DNA of 64,000 nucleotides from Ruminococcus sp. Its GTDB lineage: Bacteria; Bacillota; Clostridia; Oscillospirales; Ruminococcaceae. The first letter of the stretch is position 1. Each line of letters starts with the position of its first letter. This document shows, one piece after another, positions 26,487-36,106 of the stretch. The notes below the pieces were generated by a model. The model was not told the DNA's origin and searched no databases. It saw only the letters and a program-made list of their open reading frames with translations. The stretch covers positions 20,594 to 84,593 of the forward strand of contig SVNW01000005.1 in assembly GCA_015066745.1 (NCBI GenBank). Reading direction: 5' to 3'. The position numbers were made by a program, and so were the translations under genes.

Positions 26487-27272
26487 TTGAATGCAGTTTA
26501 TCCTCTTTTCAGTTCCAGTAAAGGAAATGCAGTATATATAGGAAATTCAGAAAGAGGCATTCTTATAGATGCAGGTGTTTCATACAAAAGACTGTCATGT
26601 GCAATGTCAAGATGCGGTCTTGATTTTGGTTGTGTACAGGCTGTGTTTATTACACATGAACACTCAGACCATGTAAAAGGTCTTTCTATGGTTACTAAGA
26701 AACATGGCTGTCCTGTATATGCACAGGAAGCGACATTGGAAGTTCTTCTTGAAAAAGGCCTTATAGCATCTGCAAGCGTTACTTATAATATAACAGGAAA
26801 GACAGTTGAAATCGGTGATATGAAAATTTCCGCATTTGCTACTCCTCATGATACAGTTCAGAGTTGTGGCTATCGTGTGGATTTTGAAGACGGACGTTCA
26901 TGTGCCGTATGCACCGATCTCGGTCATATCACAGCTGAAGTGGATAACGCACTGCTTGGTGCGGATACTGTTCTTATCGAAGCAAATTATGATGATGAGA
27001 TGATTCACAGCGGTCCGTATCCTTTGAGCCTTATCAGGAGAATATGTTCAGGTAACGGTCATCTTTCAAACAGTGACAGTGCCACACAGGTACTCAGACT
27101 GGTGGAAAACGGGACTAAAAATATTATTCTCGGCCATCTCAGTCAGGAAAATAATTCTCCGATAATTGCCGAGCACACGATTTCCAGAAAACTTTCAGCT
27201 TTTCAGAGAGACCGAGATTATATGCTCACAGTTGCCGCGGTTGAAACATTCGGCGATATGGTGGTGATATAG
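26487..27272 (+). CDS. MBL-fold metallo-hydrolase, WalJ/YycJ-like
   Basis: A 261-residue metallo-beta-lactamase-fold hydrolase. The metal motif is THEHSDHVKGL (HxHxDH). Further ligands lie in FATPHD, in VCTDLGH, and in NIILGHLSQENNSP. The LFSSSKGNAVYIG opening and the pattern DTVLIEANYDDEM match the YycJ/WalJ group, thought to process nucleic acids during replication or repair. The start is TTG 26487 with CGGGAG eight bases upstream. It ends two bases before rlmH, as in many Firmicutes where walJ lies near rlmH. Confidence 0.88.
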   Translation: MNAVYPLFSSSKGNAVYIGNSERGILIDAGVSYKRLSCAMSRCGLDFGCVQAVFITHEHSDHVKGLSMVTKKHGCPVYAQEATLEVLLEKGLIASASVTYNITGKTVEIGDMKISAFATPHDTVQSCGYRVDFEDGRSCAVCTDLGHITAEVDNALLGADTVLIEANYDDEMIHSGPYPLSLIRRICSGNGHLSNSDSATQVLRLVENGTKNIILGHLSQENNSPIIAEHTISRKLSAFQRDRDYMLTVAAVETFGDMVVI

Positions 27273-27274
27273 AT

Positions 27275-27751
27275 ATGTTTAACATAAATCTTATTACGGT
27301 AGGAAAACTTAAAGAAGAATATCTCAGACAGGCGTGTGCCGAGTACAGTAAAAGACTCGGAGCATTCTGCAATCTGAAAATATTTGAGCTTGATGAATGT
27401 CGTCTGTCGGACAAGCCATCAGAAAAAGAAATACTTAATGCACTCGAAACAGAGGCAAAAGCTATTTTAAGACACGCTAACGGGTATATAATACCTATGT
27501 GTATAGAGGGAAAGCAAATCAAAAGCGAAAAATTTTCGCAGAAAATACAGGATATTGCGGTTATGGGGAACAGCGAAATAAGTTTTATAATAGGGAGTTC
27601 ATACGGACTTTCGGATACGGTGAAGGCTAAAGCTGATATGAAGCTTTCAATGTCCGAAATGACATTTCCTCATCAGCTGGCAAGAGTGATGTTGCTTGAA
27701 CAGCTTTACAGAGCTTTTATGATTTGGGCAAATAAAAGCTACCATAAATAA
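27275..27751 (+). CDS. rlmH: 23S rRNA (pseudouridine-1915-N3)-methyltransferase
   Basis: A 158-residue SPOUT methyltransferase that acts on pseudouridine 1915 in helix 69 of 23S rRNA. The signature stretches are INLITVGKLKEEYLRQACAEYSKRL, ISFIIGSSYGLSD and MTFPHQLARVMLLEQLYRAF, with the C-terminal knot. Length is standard. The start ATG lies immediately after the metallo-hydrolase stop, so translation is coupled. A 12-bp hairpin follows. Confidence 0.97.
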   Translation: MFNINLITVGKLKEEYLRQACAEYSKRLGAFCNLKIFELDECRLSDKPSEKEILNALETEAKAILRHANGYIIPMCIEGKQIKSEKFSQKIQDIAVMGNSEISFIIGSSYGLSDTVKAKADMKLSMSEMTFPHQLARVMLLEQLYRAFMIWANKSYHK

Positions 27752-27768
27752 ATAAAATTGTAAGCGTG

Positions 27769-27803
27769 TCGCTTCTGTATTGTTATGATACAGAGGCGAT
27801 TTG
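27769..27803 (+). terminator. Probable terminator after rlmH
   Basis: TCGCTTCTGTAT (27769-27780) pairs with ATACAGAGGCGA (27788-27799), with one G-U pair. The T-tail is only TTT, so read-through is possible. Confidence 0.65.
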
Positions 27804-27838
27804 TGCATAAAATAAGAATAATGGAGGGATTTTTAAAA

Positions 27839-29611
27839 ATGATGAAAAATAAGATCGTATCAGGAGTTATGGCGTTGGTTATGTCGGTTTCTGCATTTGC
27901 GTTTCCGGTAGTTTCTGCAGAGCAGACAGTATTTGTTGAGTATACAGGTTATGATATGGAATATCTGGATTCTATAATTTCAGAATTTCGTGAAGCTTAT
28001 AAAACTTCGGGAAATGATAACACTGTCAGGGAATATATAATAAAACTTACAGACGAAATGGGCGTGATCGAATCTCAGGCATCGGTTGCGTATGTAAACT
28101 ACTGCAAAGATGCTACCGAGGAAAATGCTTTTGAATATACTAAAATGAACAACGTATATGCAACAGTTTCAAGTAAGATTTACAGTGAACTTGTGAATGC
28201 GGGAAATTCGGGCTATGACCGGGTTGTGTGTGAATTTTTTGAAACAGATGAAATGCCCGAATATGACAGTGAGGCTATGGAATACGAGCAGGCAATGAGT
28301 GCTGAAAAACTCAGGATAGAGTCGGAGTATGCTTCTGTTGTACAGTCAGCATCAGGGGTCGATGAAAAGAATCAGCAGTGTGCCGAGCTTTATCTTGAAC
28401 TTGTAAAACTTTGCAATGACTATATTTCTTATCTTACAGAAGGAGCATATGACAACTATATAGATTACGCATATGCTACTTACAGTCGTGACTACAGTCC
28501 GCAGGATATCATAAGTATAAGCGGTGAGGCGAGAGAATATCTGAAAGGTTACTATAATGACGTTGTTGATATGTTTCAGGCTGTAAGACAGAGTGACACA
28601 AATACAAGGACGTATGAGGATAACTTTGAAATAATCGGACGATATGCAGGAAAGATATCAGATGAGCTGGCAGAATCGGTACAGTGGTTACGTGAAAATC
28701 AGCTTTACAGTATCGGAGGCGGAAGCCAGAGTATGCCTATGTCGTTTACCTCTCTTCTTCCGCAGTATGATTCGCCGTATATATATCAGTACAAGTATGA
28801 TACAGTAAATGATTTGTTTACGTCAGTTCATGAGTTCGGACATTTTAATGCGGCAAGAAACAGTCTTCCTGATGCATGGTATGAGATAGACAGTACAAAT
28901 CTTGATATAGCAGAAGTTCATTCACAGGGGCTTGAGGCGTTATTTACAAATTATTATGATGAAATCTTCGGAACAAGTTCGGACGCCTGCCGTTATATAC
29001 AGCTTTCCGATATGATATCGGCTATATCAGCAGGATTTATGGTAAATGAGTTTGAGTGTTATATTTTTTCAAATTATACTGATGAAATGACCGCAGATGA
29101 TGTAATCAGTAAATACAACGAACTCAAAGACAGTTACGAGATCTATCCTATAGATATGTACAGGATATCACATCTTTTTCAGACACCGGGTTATTATATA
29201 AGCTATGCGGTATCAGCACTTGCGGCACTTGAAATATGGGGTGTTATGCAGTACGATTATGACAGGGCTGTTCAGATGTATATGGACTTTACGCACTGCA
29301 GTTATCTTGATGATGAGTATACATTTATGGCATCACTTGAAAAATGCGGATTCAGTAATGTTCTCGGAGAAGGATATATTTCAACAACTCTTGCAGAATA
29401 TGTTGAAAAAATCATAAGCCAGAATGTAATGGGGGACGTTGATGAAAACGGAGTAGTTACAGCTTTGGATCTGCAAATGCTTATAACGGCTCTGCTAAGC
29501 TCGGACGGAGCGTTTAATGATGAACAGGTCAAGTTATATGATTTAAATAATGACGGCTTGGTGAGCGTGTCAGACGCCTTAAAATTGAAAATGTATCTGA
29601 TTAAAAATTAA
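27839..29611 (+). CDS. Secreted M3-like metallopeptidase with a C-terminal type I dockerin
   Basis: A 590-residue exported protein. A signal peptide spans about residues 1-26 (cleavage after SAEQ-like Ala). The catalytic zinc motif is SVHEFGHFN, with H331, E332 and H335. A third ligand Glu is likely in DIAEVHSQGLEA about 30 residues on. The helical body resembles oligoendopeptidase F / M3 enzymes. Residues 531-590 form a dockerin with two calcium-binding repeats: DVDENGVVTALDLQML and DLNNDGLVSVSDALKL. The protein should dock onto cohesins of the cellulosome or cell surface. A dockerin on an M3-type peptidase is unusual, since M3 enzymes are mostly cytosolic. The start is chosen for GGAGGG ten bases upstream. 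Confidence 0.85.
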   Translation: MMKNKIVSGVMALVMSVSAFAFPVVSAEQTVFVEYTGYDMEYLDSIISEFREAYKTSGNDNTVREYIIKLTDEMGVIESQASVAYVNYCKDATEENAFEYTKMNNVYATVSSKIYSELVNAGNSGYDRVVCEFFETDEMPEYDSEAMEYEQAMSAEKLRIESEYASVVQSASGVDEKNQQCAELYLELVKLCNDYISYLTEGAYDNYIDYAYATYSRDYSPQDIISISGEAREYLKGYYNDVVDMFQAVRQSDTNTRTYEDNFEIIGRYAGKISDELAESVQWLRENQLYSIGGGSQSMPMSFTSLLPQYDSPYIYQYKYDTVNDLFTSVHEFGHFNAARNSLPDAWYEIDSTNLDIAEVHSQGLEALFTNYYDEIFGTSSDACRYIQLSDMISAISAGFMVNEFECYIFSNYTDEMTADDVISKYNELKDSYEIYPIDMYRISHLFQTPGYYISYAVSALAALEIWGVMQYDYDRAVQMYMDFTHCSYLDDEYTFMASLEKCGFSNVLGEGYISTTLAEYVEKIISQNVMGDVDENGVVTALDLQMLITALLSSDGAFNDEQVKLYDLNNDGLVSVSDALKLKMYLIKN

Positions 29612-29633
29612 ATAGGTTTTCAACACTTTTTTA

Positions 29634-29678
29634 AACTTTTCAACATCGGTTTTAAGAAACGGTGTTGAAAAGTTTTTT
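29634..29678 (+). terminator. Intrinsic terminator after the dockerin peptidase
   Basis: AACTTTTCAACATCG (29634-29648) pairs with CGGTGTTGAAAAGTT (29660-29674), followed by TTTT. Confidence 0.88.
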
Positions 29679-29712
29679 GTGATTTTTAAGAAATAATTAA
29701 GATTTATCTCTT

Positions 29713-29740
29713 TTGAAAATTAAGATATGAGAATTATAAT
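29713..29740 (+). promoter_or_regulatory. Promoter of the first giant lipoprotein, with upstream TTAAGA repeats
   Basis: TTGAAA (29713-29718), 16-bp spacer, TATAAT (29735-29740). Two TTAAGA boxes 11 bp apart (29686-29691 and 29697-29702) lie just upstream of the -35 and could bind an OmpR-type regulator. Confidence 0.7.
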
Positions 29741-29767
29741 ATTAAAAAAAGTTAAGGAGCGGAAATT

Positions 29768-32752
29768 ATGGGAAAACAGAAGTTAATGGTTTTTATGCTA
29801 GTAAGCACATTGTTATGCGGTTGTACAGGAAAGGGCGATGTTAAGGCACAGGATAGTTCAAAAGAATGTGCAAGTAGTGTGGTAAGCGAAAATAATGATA
29901 TAAACGGTGATAATGCGGAAAATCGTAGTTATGAGAAAATCATGCAAAGAGTGCGACTGGATTCTGATTATATGTCTTTATCCGGTTTAAATACCAATGG
30001 TAAGTACACATATGTATTTGCAGAGAGTGAACATAATTATGAAAATGATTATTTTGGTGTGTATAACTTTGCTGATAATACAGTGGATTATATACGAGGT
30101 TCATACGATAATATAGGTGATTGTGATTATATTAATGGAAAGTATTATACTCTTGAGTATGATGTGACAGATAACACTAGAGTTTGCTATATCTGTACTT
30201 ATAACGAAAACTTGTCAGAACCGGAAAACTGTGCTGTATGGAGTGAAAGCACAGAAAATGGGAATATACTTTCAGATGACGTAGTATATCTTAATGATGA
30301 TAGTCAAGTGACATTTATTGATCCAAAACTGAATATTCTTAAAACTATAAATATTTTAGATTATAATGAATATATAAAAGTCGATGATTTTTTTGCAACT
30401 ACAAGCCTGGCGACAGTTGATAAAAATAAAAATATATATTTCTTTTCCTATAGCAAAGAATTGAATTTGTATTACCTTTGCAAAATAGACAGTGCAGGCT
30501 CATGGGTTTACGGTTCGGAAGATTTTTATGATTTGTCTGCATCGTGTAATGGCGGAATATGTGGATTTTTTGAGAAAGACGGTAAGTTGTATATAGCTTG
30601 TACATCGGATACTATTGACGGAAGTATGGTATTTCTTAATGTAGTTGATGCTGATACAGGAAAGACGGAAAACCGTTATGAGATAGAAAATGCTGATACC
30701 GTGTGCAGAGGGTACGGAGAGTATGATATTACTTATTCATACGGAGATTCGATATTTGGATATGATCTTGAAAAAGAGGAATCAACTCTTTTGTATACAA
30801 ACGAAGAATGGTGTATGCAGGGTAGCTGGTTTGTATATGATGAAGGCGAGATACTATCGATAAGACAGTTGTCAGATGACATGGGAAGTTGTATGCTCGT
30901 TTTTGATGAAGAAATGAATATAGTAAATAAAGTTCCTGTTAATAACTATATGGAAAGTAAACTTTTTTTCAAAGACAATACTGCTTATCTTGCTGAGTTA
31001 AACTATGTAGCGGATAATAACTGTGAAGTAAAAATTAAAAAGTCCGAAAACGGAATTGATTTTGAAGAATATCTTTGTCTGACATTTGAGAAAGAAATAT
31101 TGTATCTGTATAATTTCTTTGTTGGTGATAATGAAAACTTGTGGTTGATGTGTGGTGATATAAACAGGGAAAGTAGTTTTGAGATTTTCGATAAATCGGG
31201 AAATTATATTAAGAGCTTACCGATGGTTTCGTGGCATTCTCCGACAGTTTTAAATAATGATAATCAAAAATATATGATAGGTTTTAACAGAGATAACCAA
31301 ATTTGCACGATGGACATAGATGAGCAGAATTTATCATTTTCAGATGAGAATGTAGTATGTGAGGAACATGGTATAGGTATGTTGTTTGATCCTGCTAGAA
31401 CAGATAAAAGAAGTGTATATGCTTATGCGCCACAAGACAATACGGTTTGCGAGATTGATTGTGATACAAGAGAAATAAAGGAAGTACTGAACATAGCACA
31501 GTTTGGTTTGGACATGATATATGATATGGTGAAGATATCTGATACGGATTATGTTGTTCTGGGAACAAGCAGTAACGGTGGTATGGCTTTGTATAAGATA
31601 TTTGAATCGGAAACCGAAATTCAGACGCTTGTGCTTGCAGGGACAAATATATCACCTGATATCCGAAATGCTGTACTTGACTTTAACGACTACCATTCAG
31701 ATATAAGGATAGTGTGCAAGGATTATTCTGTAAGTGATGATTCATATTTTATAGGTGAATCGGCACTTGATCAGGATATAATTTCAGAGAATATTCCGGA
31801 TATTATAATTACAGATAATATCTGCCTTGAAAAATATACAGACAAAAATCTGTTTGCCGACCTTAAAACGTATATTGAAAATGACAGTGATATAAATATT
31901 GATGATTATTTTTCAGATGTGTTTGTATATTCAGATGACAAGTCGAAAATATATACTGTAAATCCGGTTATTGATGATATACTTACTATTTCTCTCCCAG
32001 ACAAATATGCAGAATTTGCAAACGGCTGGACTCTTGAAGATTTTTGCAGTTTTGCAGAAAATAATCCCGAAGAAGTACCTGACGGATATTTGGATATGTG
32101 GGATTTTCTTTTGTATAGTTATATAAGAGAAAATGTGGACTATGAAAATGAGAAATGTAACTTTGAAACCGAAGAATTTTACAGATTGCTTGATGTAATA
32201 AAAAATAATATGTACGATGAAAATATTGGTATGACAGAAGCAGAAACTGATATTAAATTTTGCGATGCTATGATGTTCTCAGAATTTGTTCAGGAGTCAT
32301 ATTCAGGAGAAGAACAGGTATTTGCAGGACTGCCGTCAAATGACAATACAGCATTTATTATGCGCGGAAGCGGATTTGGAATATCTGAAAAATCAGAAAA
32401 TAAAGATATAGCGTGGCTTTTTATACGTGAATTTCTGACAGATGAATATCAGGACAAACTTGTTAAGTCATATGGAAGCCCATTTCCGTCAAATAAGCAG
32501 AAAATGAAAGCTTCTATAGAAAATGATGCTATGTATATTATGAATGGAATAGGCGGAACCAGTATTGATACCAAACGTCTTGATAAAGTGTTCGGACTGC
32601 TTGAAAGACCTGTAATGACGAACTATAAAAATAATAAGATTTTTGGCATAGCAGTAGAAGAAACAGAAAAATTTCTTGCAGGCGAAGAAACAGCAGAGAG
32701 TGTTGCAAAGAACATTCAGGGTATTTGCTCAAAGTATCTTGCGGAGTCGTAA
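29768..32752 (+). CDS. Giant lipoprotein: repeat N-domain plus C-terminal solute-binding-like domain
   Basis: A 994-residue lipoprotein. The lipobox LCGC places the lipidated Cys at residue 17. Residues about 55-620 show repeated beta-strand patterning (YTYVFAES, DVVYLNDDSQVTFID, GKLYIACTSD) that suggests a beta-propeller. From about residue 620 the sequence switches to an extracellular solute-binding pattern: AVLDFNDYHSDIRIVCKDY, IPDIIITDN, FADLKTYIENDSDINIDDYFSDVFV, GWTLEDFCSFAENNPEE, ending with the AWLFIREFLTDEYQ helix. No permease or ATPase gene is adjacent, so uptake is not supported. Sensing or surface binding is possible. A diverged copy follows. Confidence 0.75.
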   Translation: MGKQKLMVFMLVSTLLCGCTGKGDVKAQDSSKECASSVVSENNDINGDNAENRSYEKIMQRVRLDSDYMSLSGLNTNGKYTYVFAESEHNYENDYFGVYNFADNTVDYIRGSYDNIGDCDYINGKYYTLEYDVTDNTRVCYICTYNENLSEPENCAVWSESTENGNILSDDVVYLNDDSQVTFIDPKLNILKTINILDYNEYIKVDDFFATTSLATVDKNKNIYFFSYSKELNLYYLCKIDSAGSWVYGSEDFYDLSASCNGGICGFFEKDGKLYIACTSDTIDGSMVFLNVVDADTGKTENRYEIENADTVCRGYGEYDITYSYGDSIFGYDLEKEESTLLYTNEEWCMQGSWFVYDEGEILSIRQLSDDMGSCMLVFDEEMNIVNKVPVNNYMESKLFFKDNTAYLAELNYVADNNCEVKIKKSENGIDFEEYLCLTFEKEILYLYNFFVGDNENLWLMCGDINRESSFEIFDKSGNYIKSLPMVSWHSPTVLNNDNQKYMIGFNRDNQICTMDIDEQNLSFSDENVVCEEHGIGMLFDPARTDKRSVYAYAPQDNTVCEIDCDTREIKEVLNIAQFGLDMIYDMVKISDTDYVVLGTSSNGGMALYKIFESETEIQTLVLAGTNISPDIRNAVLDFNDYHSDIRIVCKDYSVSDDSYFIGESALDQDIISENIPDIIITDNICLEKYTDKNLFADLKTYIENDSDINIDDYFSDVFVYSDDKSKIYTVNPVIDDILTISLPDKYAEFANGWTLEDFCSFAENNPEEVPDGYLDMWDFLLYSYIRENVDYENEKCNFETEEFYRLLDVIKNNMYDENIGMTEAETDIKFCDAMMFSEFVQESYSGEEQVFAGLPSNDNTAFIMRGSGFGISEKSENKDIAWLFIREFLTDEYQDKLVKSYGSPFPSNKQKMKASIENDAMYIMNGIGGTSIDTKRLDKVFGLLERPVMTNYKNNKIFGIAVEETEKFLAGEETAESVAKNIQGICSKYLAES

Positions 32753-32768
32753 ATTAATATGTGAAAAA

Positions 32769-32812
32769 AACACTGTAATTTTTGAGATGAATTTTACAGT
32801 GGTTTTAAATTT
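32769..32812 (+). terminator. Intrinsic terminator between the two giant lipoproteins
   Basis: CACTGTAA (32771-32778) pairs with TTACAGTG (32794-32801), followed by GTTTTAAATTTT. Confidence 0.75.
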
Positions 32813-32833
32813 TGAAAAAATATTAAATTTATC

Positions 32834-32863
32834 TTGAAAATGATAGATAAATAGTGTTAAAAT
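32834..32863 (+). promoter_or_regulatory. Probable promoter of the second giant lipoprotein
   Basis: TTGAAA (32834-32839), 18-bp spacer, TAAAAT (32858-32863), about 80 bases before the start. Confidence 0.5.
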
Positions 32864-32944
32864 ATATAAGGAAAGTTGGTGAGTTGAAATCATAGGGAAT
32901 AAACTTATTTAAAGGGAAATGAGATATTTTAAGGAGTTATATAA

Positions 32945-35830
32945 ATGAAGAAGATAAAAGCATTTTTATCTGCAATAATGCTGGCAGTTTCTTTTGCGTC
33001 ATGCAACAATAGTTCTGAACCGGAGGTAACACCGCAAGGCAGTGAACAAACAAATGATAAGGTTGTGCAGAATGCAGATGTACCTGTATCGACCCAAACA
33101 TACATGAGTCAGAAATATTATACAGCACCCCAAAATGTTTGGATAAGAGATATTATGAGCATTTCAGAGGAAAATATAGTTTTTAGCGGAAATATTCAAT
33201 CGGGATTTGAAAACTTTGAAGTTTTGCAATATGGTGAAAACAAATTGGTACTTCCTGAGATGTTTGTAAATAATGAACTTATAGATGTTATAGATGCAGG
33301 AGATAATTATCTGATCGTATGGGAAAACGCAGGCACTAAAGAAATGTCTTTTGTAAATGACAAAGGTGATATTATTTCATCAACAGAAATTAGTCGTAGT
33401 TATAAGCACGCTGAAATTCTTCCAAATGGAAAAATAGCGGTCATTGATAGTTATGCAGTACAAATTTACAATGAAAATCTTGAACTTGAAAAAGACATAA
33501 AACGAGAAGATTTTACTGAGAGTGAGAAATTCTATATATATGACATGTGTGCAGACAGCAAGGGGAATATATATTGTTTTTTGTGGAATAAATTCGATAT
33601 GATCAGTAGCGTGTACTCAATAAATCAATCGGGTGAGATAAATATTATAGAAAACAGTCTGGCTGACCTGGGAGATAATATCGAAAAAATTTTTATAAAT
33701 GCTGAAGACAACCTTATTGTATGTGCTTTAGACAATGGAAGATGTCTTTTTGACGTTGTAGATGTCAGTACAGGAAAGGTACTGACCCTTGATGAGATAG
33801 AAGATGTGTCAGCTGTTTATGGTGCTACGTCAAAGTATGACATTGTTTATTCAAATGAAAAAGGGCTGTATGGATATAATATAAAAACCGGAGTATCTGA
33901 AAATCTTATATCATCTGACAAATATCCCGATAAAAAAATTTTTAAGGTGTTCATTTTTGATGATGATATATGCCTTATAGTCGGTTCTTATACAGAATCT
34001 GAAGACTGTATAATCGTATCTGATTATGACGGAAATATAACCCAAAAATATCCGTCAGATGAACGATTGGTTTATACAAACAGGGATAATGAAATTTATT
34101 ATATAGAAGAAAAATACGATAATAAGTCTCTGGAGAGTGCGTATATAAATAAAGTCGGAGCATCAGGTAACGAACGACTTTTTGAAATGACAGGAATAGA
34201 CGAAAACGCACATATATCCGGAGTAGCGGTTGATAATAATAACAATATTATTGTGCTGTTGTCAAATGAAAGTGATTATCTTTATGTTTACAATATGCAG
34301 GGAGAATTAATAAGCAATAGTGAAATCAGGACTGACGATTACATAAAACGCCTTATATATGATAAAAACAAAAATGTCATAGCGGTAGGCGATAAAGGCG
34401 TATACATGATAAACAGCGATTTTACTTTATCGGATACCGGCTTTTCAGGCGATAGTTATTACTATGCGTCAGCGTATGATATATATGATTTTCTTTACTG
34501 GACTGACAATTCGTTATATGGTCACTCTTTTGACACTCAGAAATCAGAAGGGATCTGGTTATGGAATGATGTTATAGTCGATGATATGAGTGTCGTACAG
34601 AACTTGTATACAGACGAGAGCGGTGCGTATTACAACAGTAGTGAGGCAGTTTACAAAGTTGGGAAAACAGAAACTTATACAAATGAAAAACAAATCAGAT
34701 TTTCAATAAGCAATTATAGTGATGATGTAAAAGAAAAACTAAAAAGAGCTGTAAAAAGTTTTAACAATGAAAATAGTGATTATCATATTCAGATAGTTGA
34801 CTTTTCATTTGAAAAACCTGATACGGATAATATGATATCCTCAGTCGTACAGGGCGATATACCTGACATAATGATGATAGATACATATGACAACATAATG
34901 CCATATCTTTGTAAGGACGCTTTTGCGGATATAAACAAATTGATTGAAAGCGATAATGAACTTACACATGATATGTTCTATAAAAATATACTTGATGCGT
35001 TTACTTTTAGCGATAAACTGTACTGTATGCCTGTTATATATTCTTTTGACACTATGGTCACAAATAACGCCGGAATTATCGAAGAGCCATCTCAGTTTTA
35101 TGATGCAGTAAAAGAAAGCGGTGAAATGATACTTGTAAACACAAATGGTAGTGGAGGTATGGCAGAATATTTGCTGTATTCATATATCATAGAAAATGTT
35201 GATTTTGAAAAAAATAAATGTAACTTCAATACACCGGAGTTTACAGAACTTCTGAAATTTATAAAAGAATATGTTCCGTATGAATTTTGTGAAGAAGATC
35301 TGCCTGAAGAATTGTATGATGAGAACGTGCTTTTTGCCGATACATTTTCTGTAAGAATAGATCGCGCATTTCTTCATAATTATGTGTCAGGAACAGATAT
35401 ATGCGGTTATCCTTCTTTTGATGGTTATATAGATACAGATGTGACCTTTGCAATATCAGAAAAATCCGAATACAAGGAGATCGCATGGGAATTTATAAAA
35501 TATTTTATGGACTATTACGCAGAAGAAACTCAGGGTGACATGGTGTATGACAGCCACATACTCAGAAGTCATAATGAAAAGCTTATGGAGATTTTAGAAC
35601 AATATCGCATAAGCGAAGAAGATTATATGCCTACGGATAAAGAAAGAGAACGCTACAACAAACTTTTTGAAGGCACATGGAAAAGCCGATGTGCATATAT
35701 CGGTATATACAACATACTGGCCGATGAATGTATGTATTACTTTGAAAGTGATGAAGGCGATATATCAGCAGAAGACGTAGCAAACAGTCTGCAGAGTAAA
35801 ATATCTTTGTATATGAGTGAAATAAGCTGA
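32945..35830 (+). CDS. Giant lipoprotein, paralogue of the preceding one
   Basis: A 961-residue lipoprotein with signal and lipobox FASC (Cys20). A Ser/Glu/Thr linker follows, then about 560 residues of repeated beta units (WIRDIMSISEENIVFSGN, NIYCFLWNKFDMISSVYSI). The C-terminal domain from about residue 585 resembles a bacterial family 1 solute-binding protein: AVKSFNNENSDYHIQIVDF, GDIPDIMMIDTYDNIMPYL, ADINKLIESDNELTHDMFYKNILDAF, EIAWEFIKYFMDYYAEE. It shares order and many phrases with its neighbour (for example FSDKLYCMPVIYSFD against SDDKSKIYTVNPVIDD). This marks an old tandem duplication, but each copy has its own promoter and terminator. The ligand is unknown. Confidence 0.75.
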   Translation: MKKIKAFLSAIMLAVSFASCNNSSEPEVTPQGSEQTNDKVVQNADVPVSTQTYMSQKYYTAPQNVWIRDIMSISEENIVFSGNIQSGFENFEVLQYGENKLVLPEMFVNNELIDVIDAGDNYLIVWENAGTKEMSFVNDKGDIISSTEISRSYKHAEILPNGKIAVIDSYAVQIYNENLELEKDIKREDFTESEKFYIYDMCADSKGNIYCFLWNKFDMISSVYSINQSGEINIIENSLADLGDNIEKIFINAEDNLIVCALDNGRCLFDVVDVSTGKVLTLDEIEDVSAVYGATSKYDIVYSNEKGLYGYNIKTGVSENLISSDKYPDKKIFKVFIFDDDICLIVGSYTESEDCIIVSDYDGNITQKYPSDERLVYTNRDNEIYYIEEKYDNKSLESAYINKVGASGNERLFEMTGIDENAHISGVAVDNNNNIIVLLSNESDYLYVYNMQGELISNSEIRTDDYIKRLIYDKNKNVIAVGDKGVYMINSDFTLSDTGFSGDSYYYASAYDIYDFLYWTDNSLYGHSFDTQKSEGIWLWNDVIVDDMSVVQNLYTDESGAYYNSSEAVYKVGKTETYTNEKQIRFSISNYSDDVKEKLKRAVKSFNNENSDYHIQIVDFSFEKPDTDNMISSVVQGDIPDIMMIDTYDNIMPYLCKDAFADINKLIESDNELTHDMFYKNILDAFTFSDKLYCMPVIYSFDTMVTNNAGIIEEPSQFYDAVKESGEMILVNTNGSGGMAEYLLYSYIIENVDFEKNKCNFNTPEFTELLKFIKEYVPYEFCEEDLPEELYDENVLFADTFSVRIDRAFLHNYVSGTDICGYPSFDGYIDTDVTFAISEKSEYKEIAWEFIKYFMDYYAEETQGDMVYDSHILRSHNEKLMEILEQYRISEEDYMPTDKERERYNKLFEGTWKSRCAYIGIYNILADECMYYFESDEGDISAEDVANSLQSKISLYMSEIS

Positions 35831-35890
35831 TATCCTCTTACACCTGCCAAAGCAGTTGTTTTTATTTCTAAGAATAAAAATCAAATAAGA

Positions 35891-35930
35891 AAACGAACCG
35901 TTGTAAATTCTCTGCAACGGTTCGTTTTTT
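35891..35930 (+). terminator. Strong intrinsic terminator upstream of the RiPP cluster
   Basis: AAACGAACCGTTG pairs with CAACGGTTCGTTT around a short loop, ending in a T-run. It isolates the RiPP cluster from the lipoprotein gene. Bases 35931-36041 are AT-rich with no gene. Confidence 0.92.
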
Positions 35931-36041
35931 AGATATATTAAATATTTTCTTGATATTAACAAAATACAAAATAATAGTCTTGTTTTTCTTCTGTAAAAGT
36001 TTTGAATATTTATTTGCTTGTCATGGGGCAAAAAAATACTA

Positions 36042-36077
36042 TTTACTCCATATTTAATATTGTTTACTCTGTATTTA
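36042..36077 (+). repeat. Phased direct repeats, probable activator site of the RiPP promoter
   Basis: TTTACTCCATATTTA (36042-36056) recurs as TTTACTCTGTATTTA (36063-36077), with 13 of 15 bases identical. The period is exactly 21 bp, two helical turns, and the repeat abuts the -35 box. LytTR-type regulators of bacteriocin genes use direct repeats with this period, but no such regulator gene lies in the window. Confidence 0.6.
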
Positions 36078-36106
36078 TTGAAAGAGAATCAAGTTTAGTA
36101 TATACT
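36078..36106 (+). promoter_or_regulatory. Promoter of the RiPP cluster
   Basis: TTGAAA (36078-36083), 17-bp spacer, TATACT (36101-36106). An inverted repeat GTTTAG/CTAAAC (36093-36112) covers the -10. A second one, TACCAAAT/ATTTGGTA (36114-36138), lies at the predicted RNA 5' end. The leader is about 135 bases. Confidence 0.8.
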
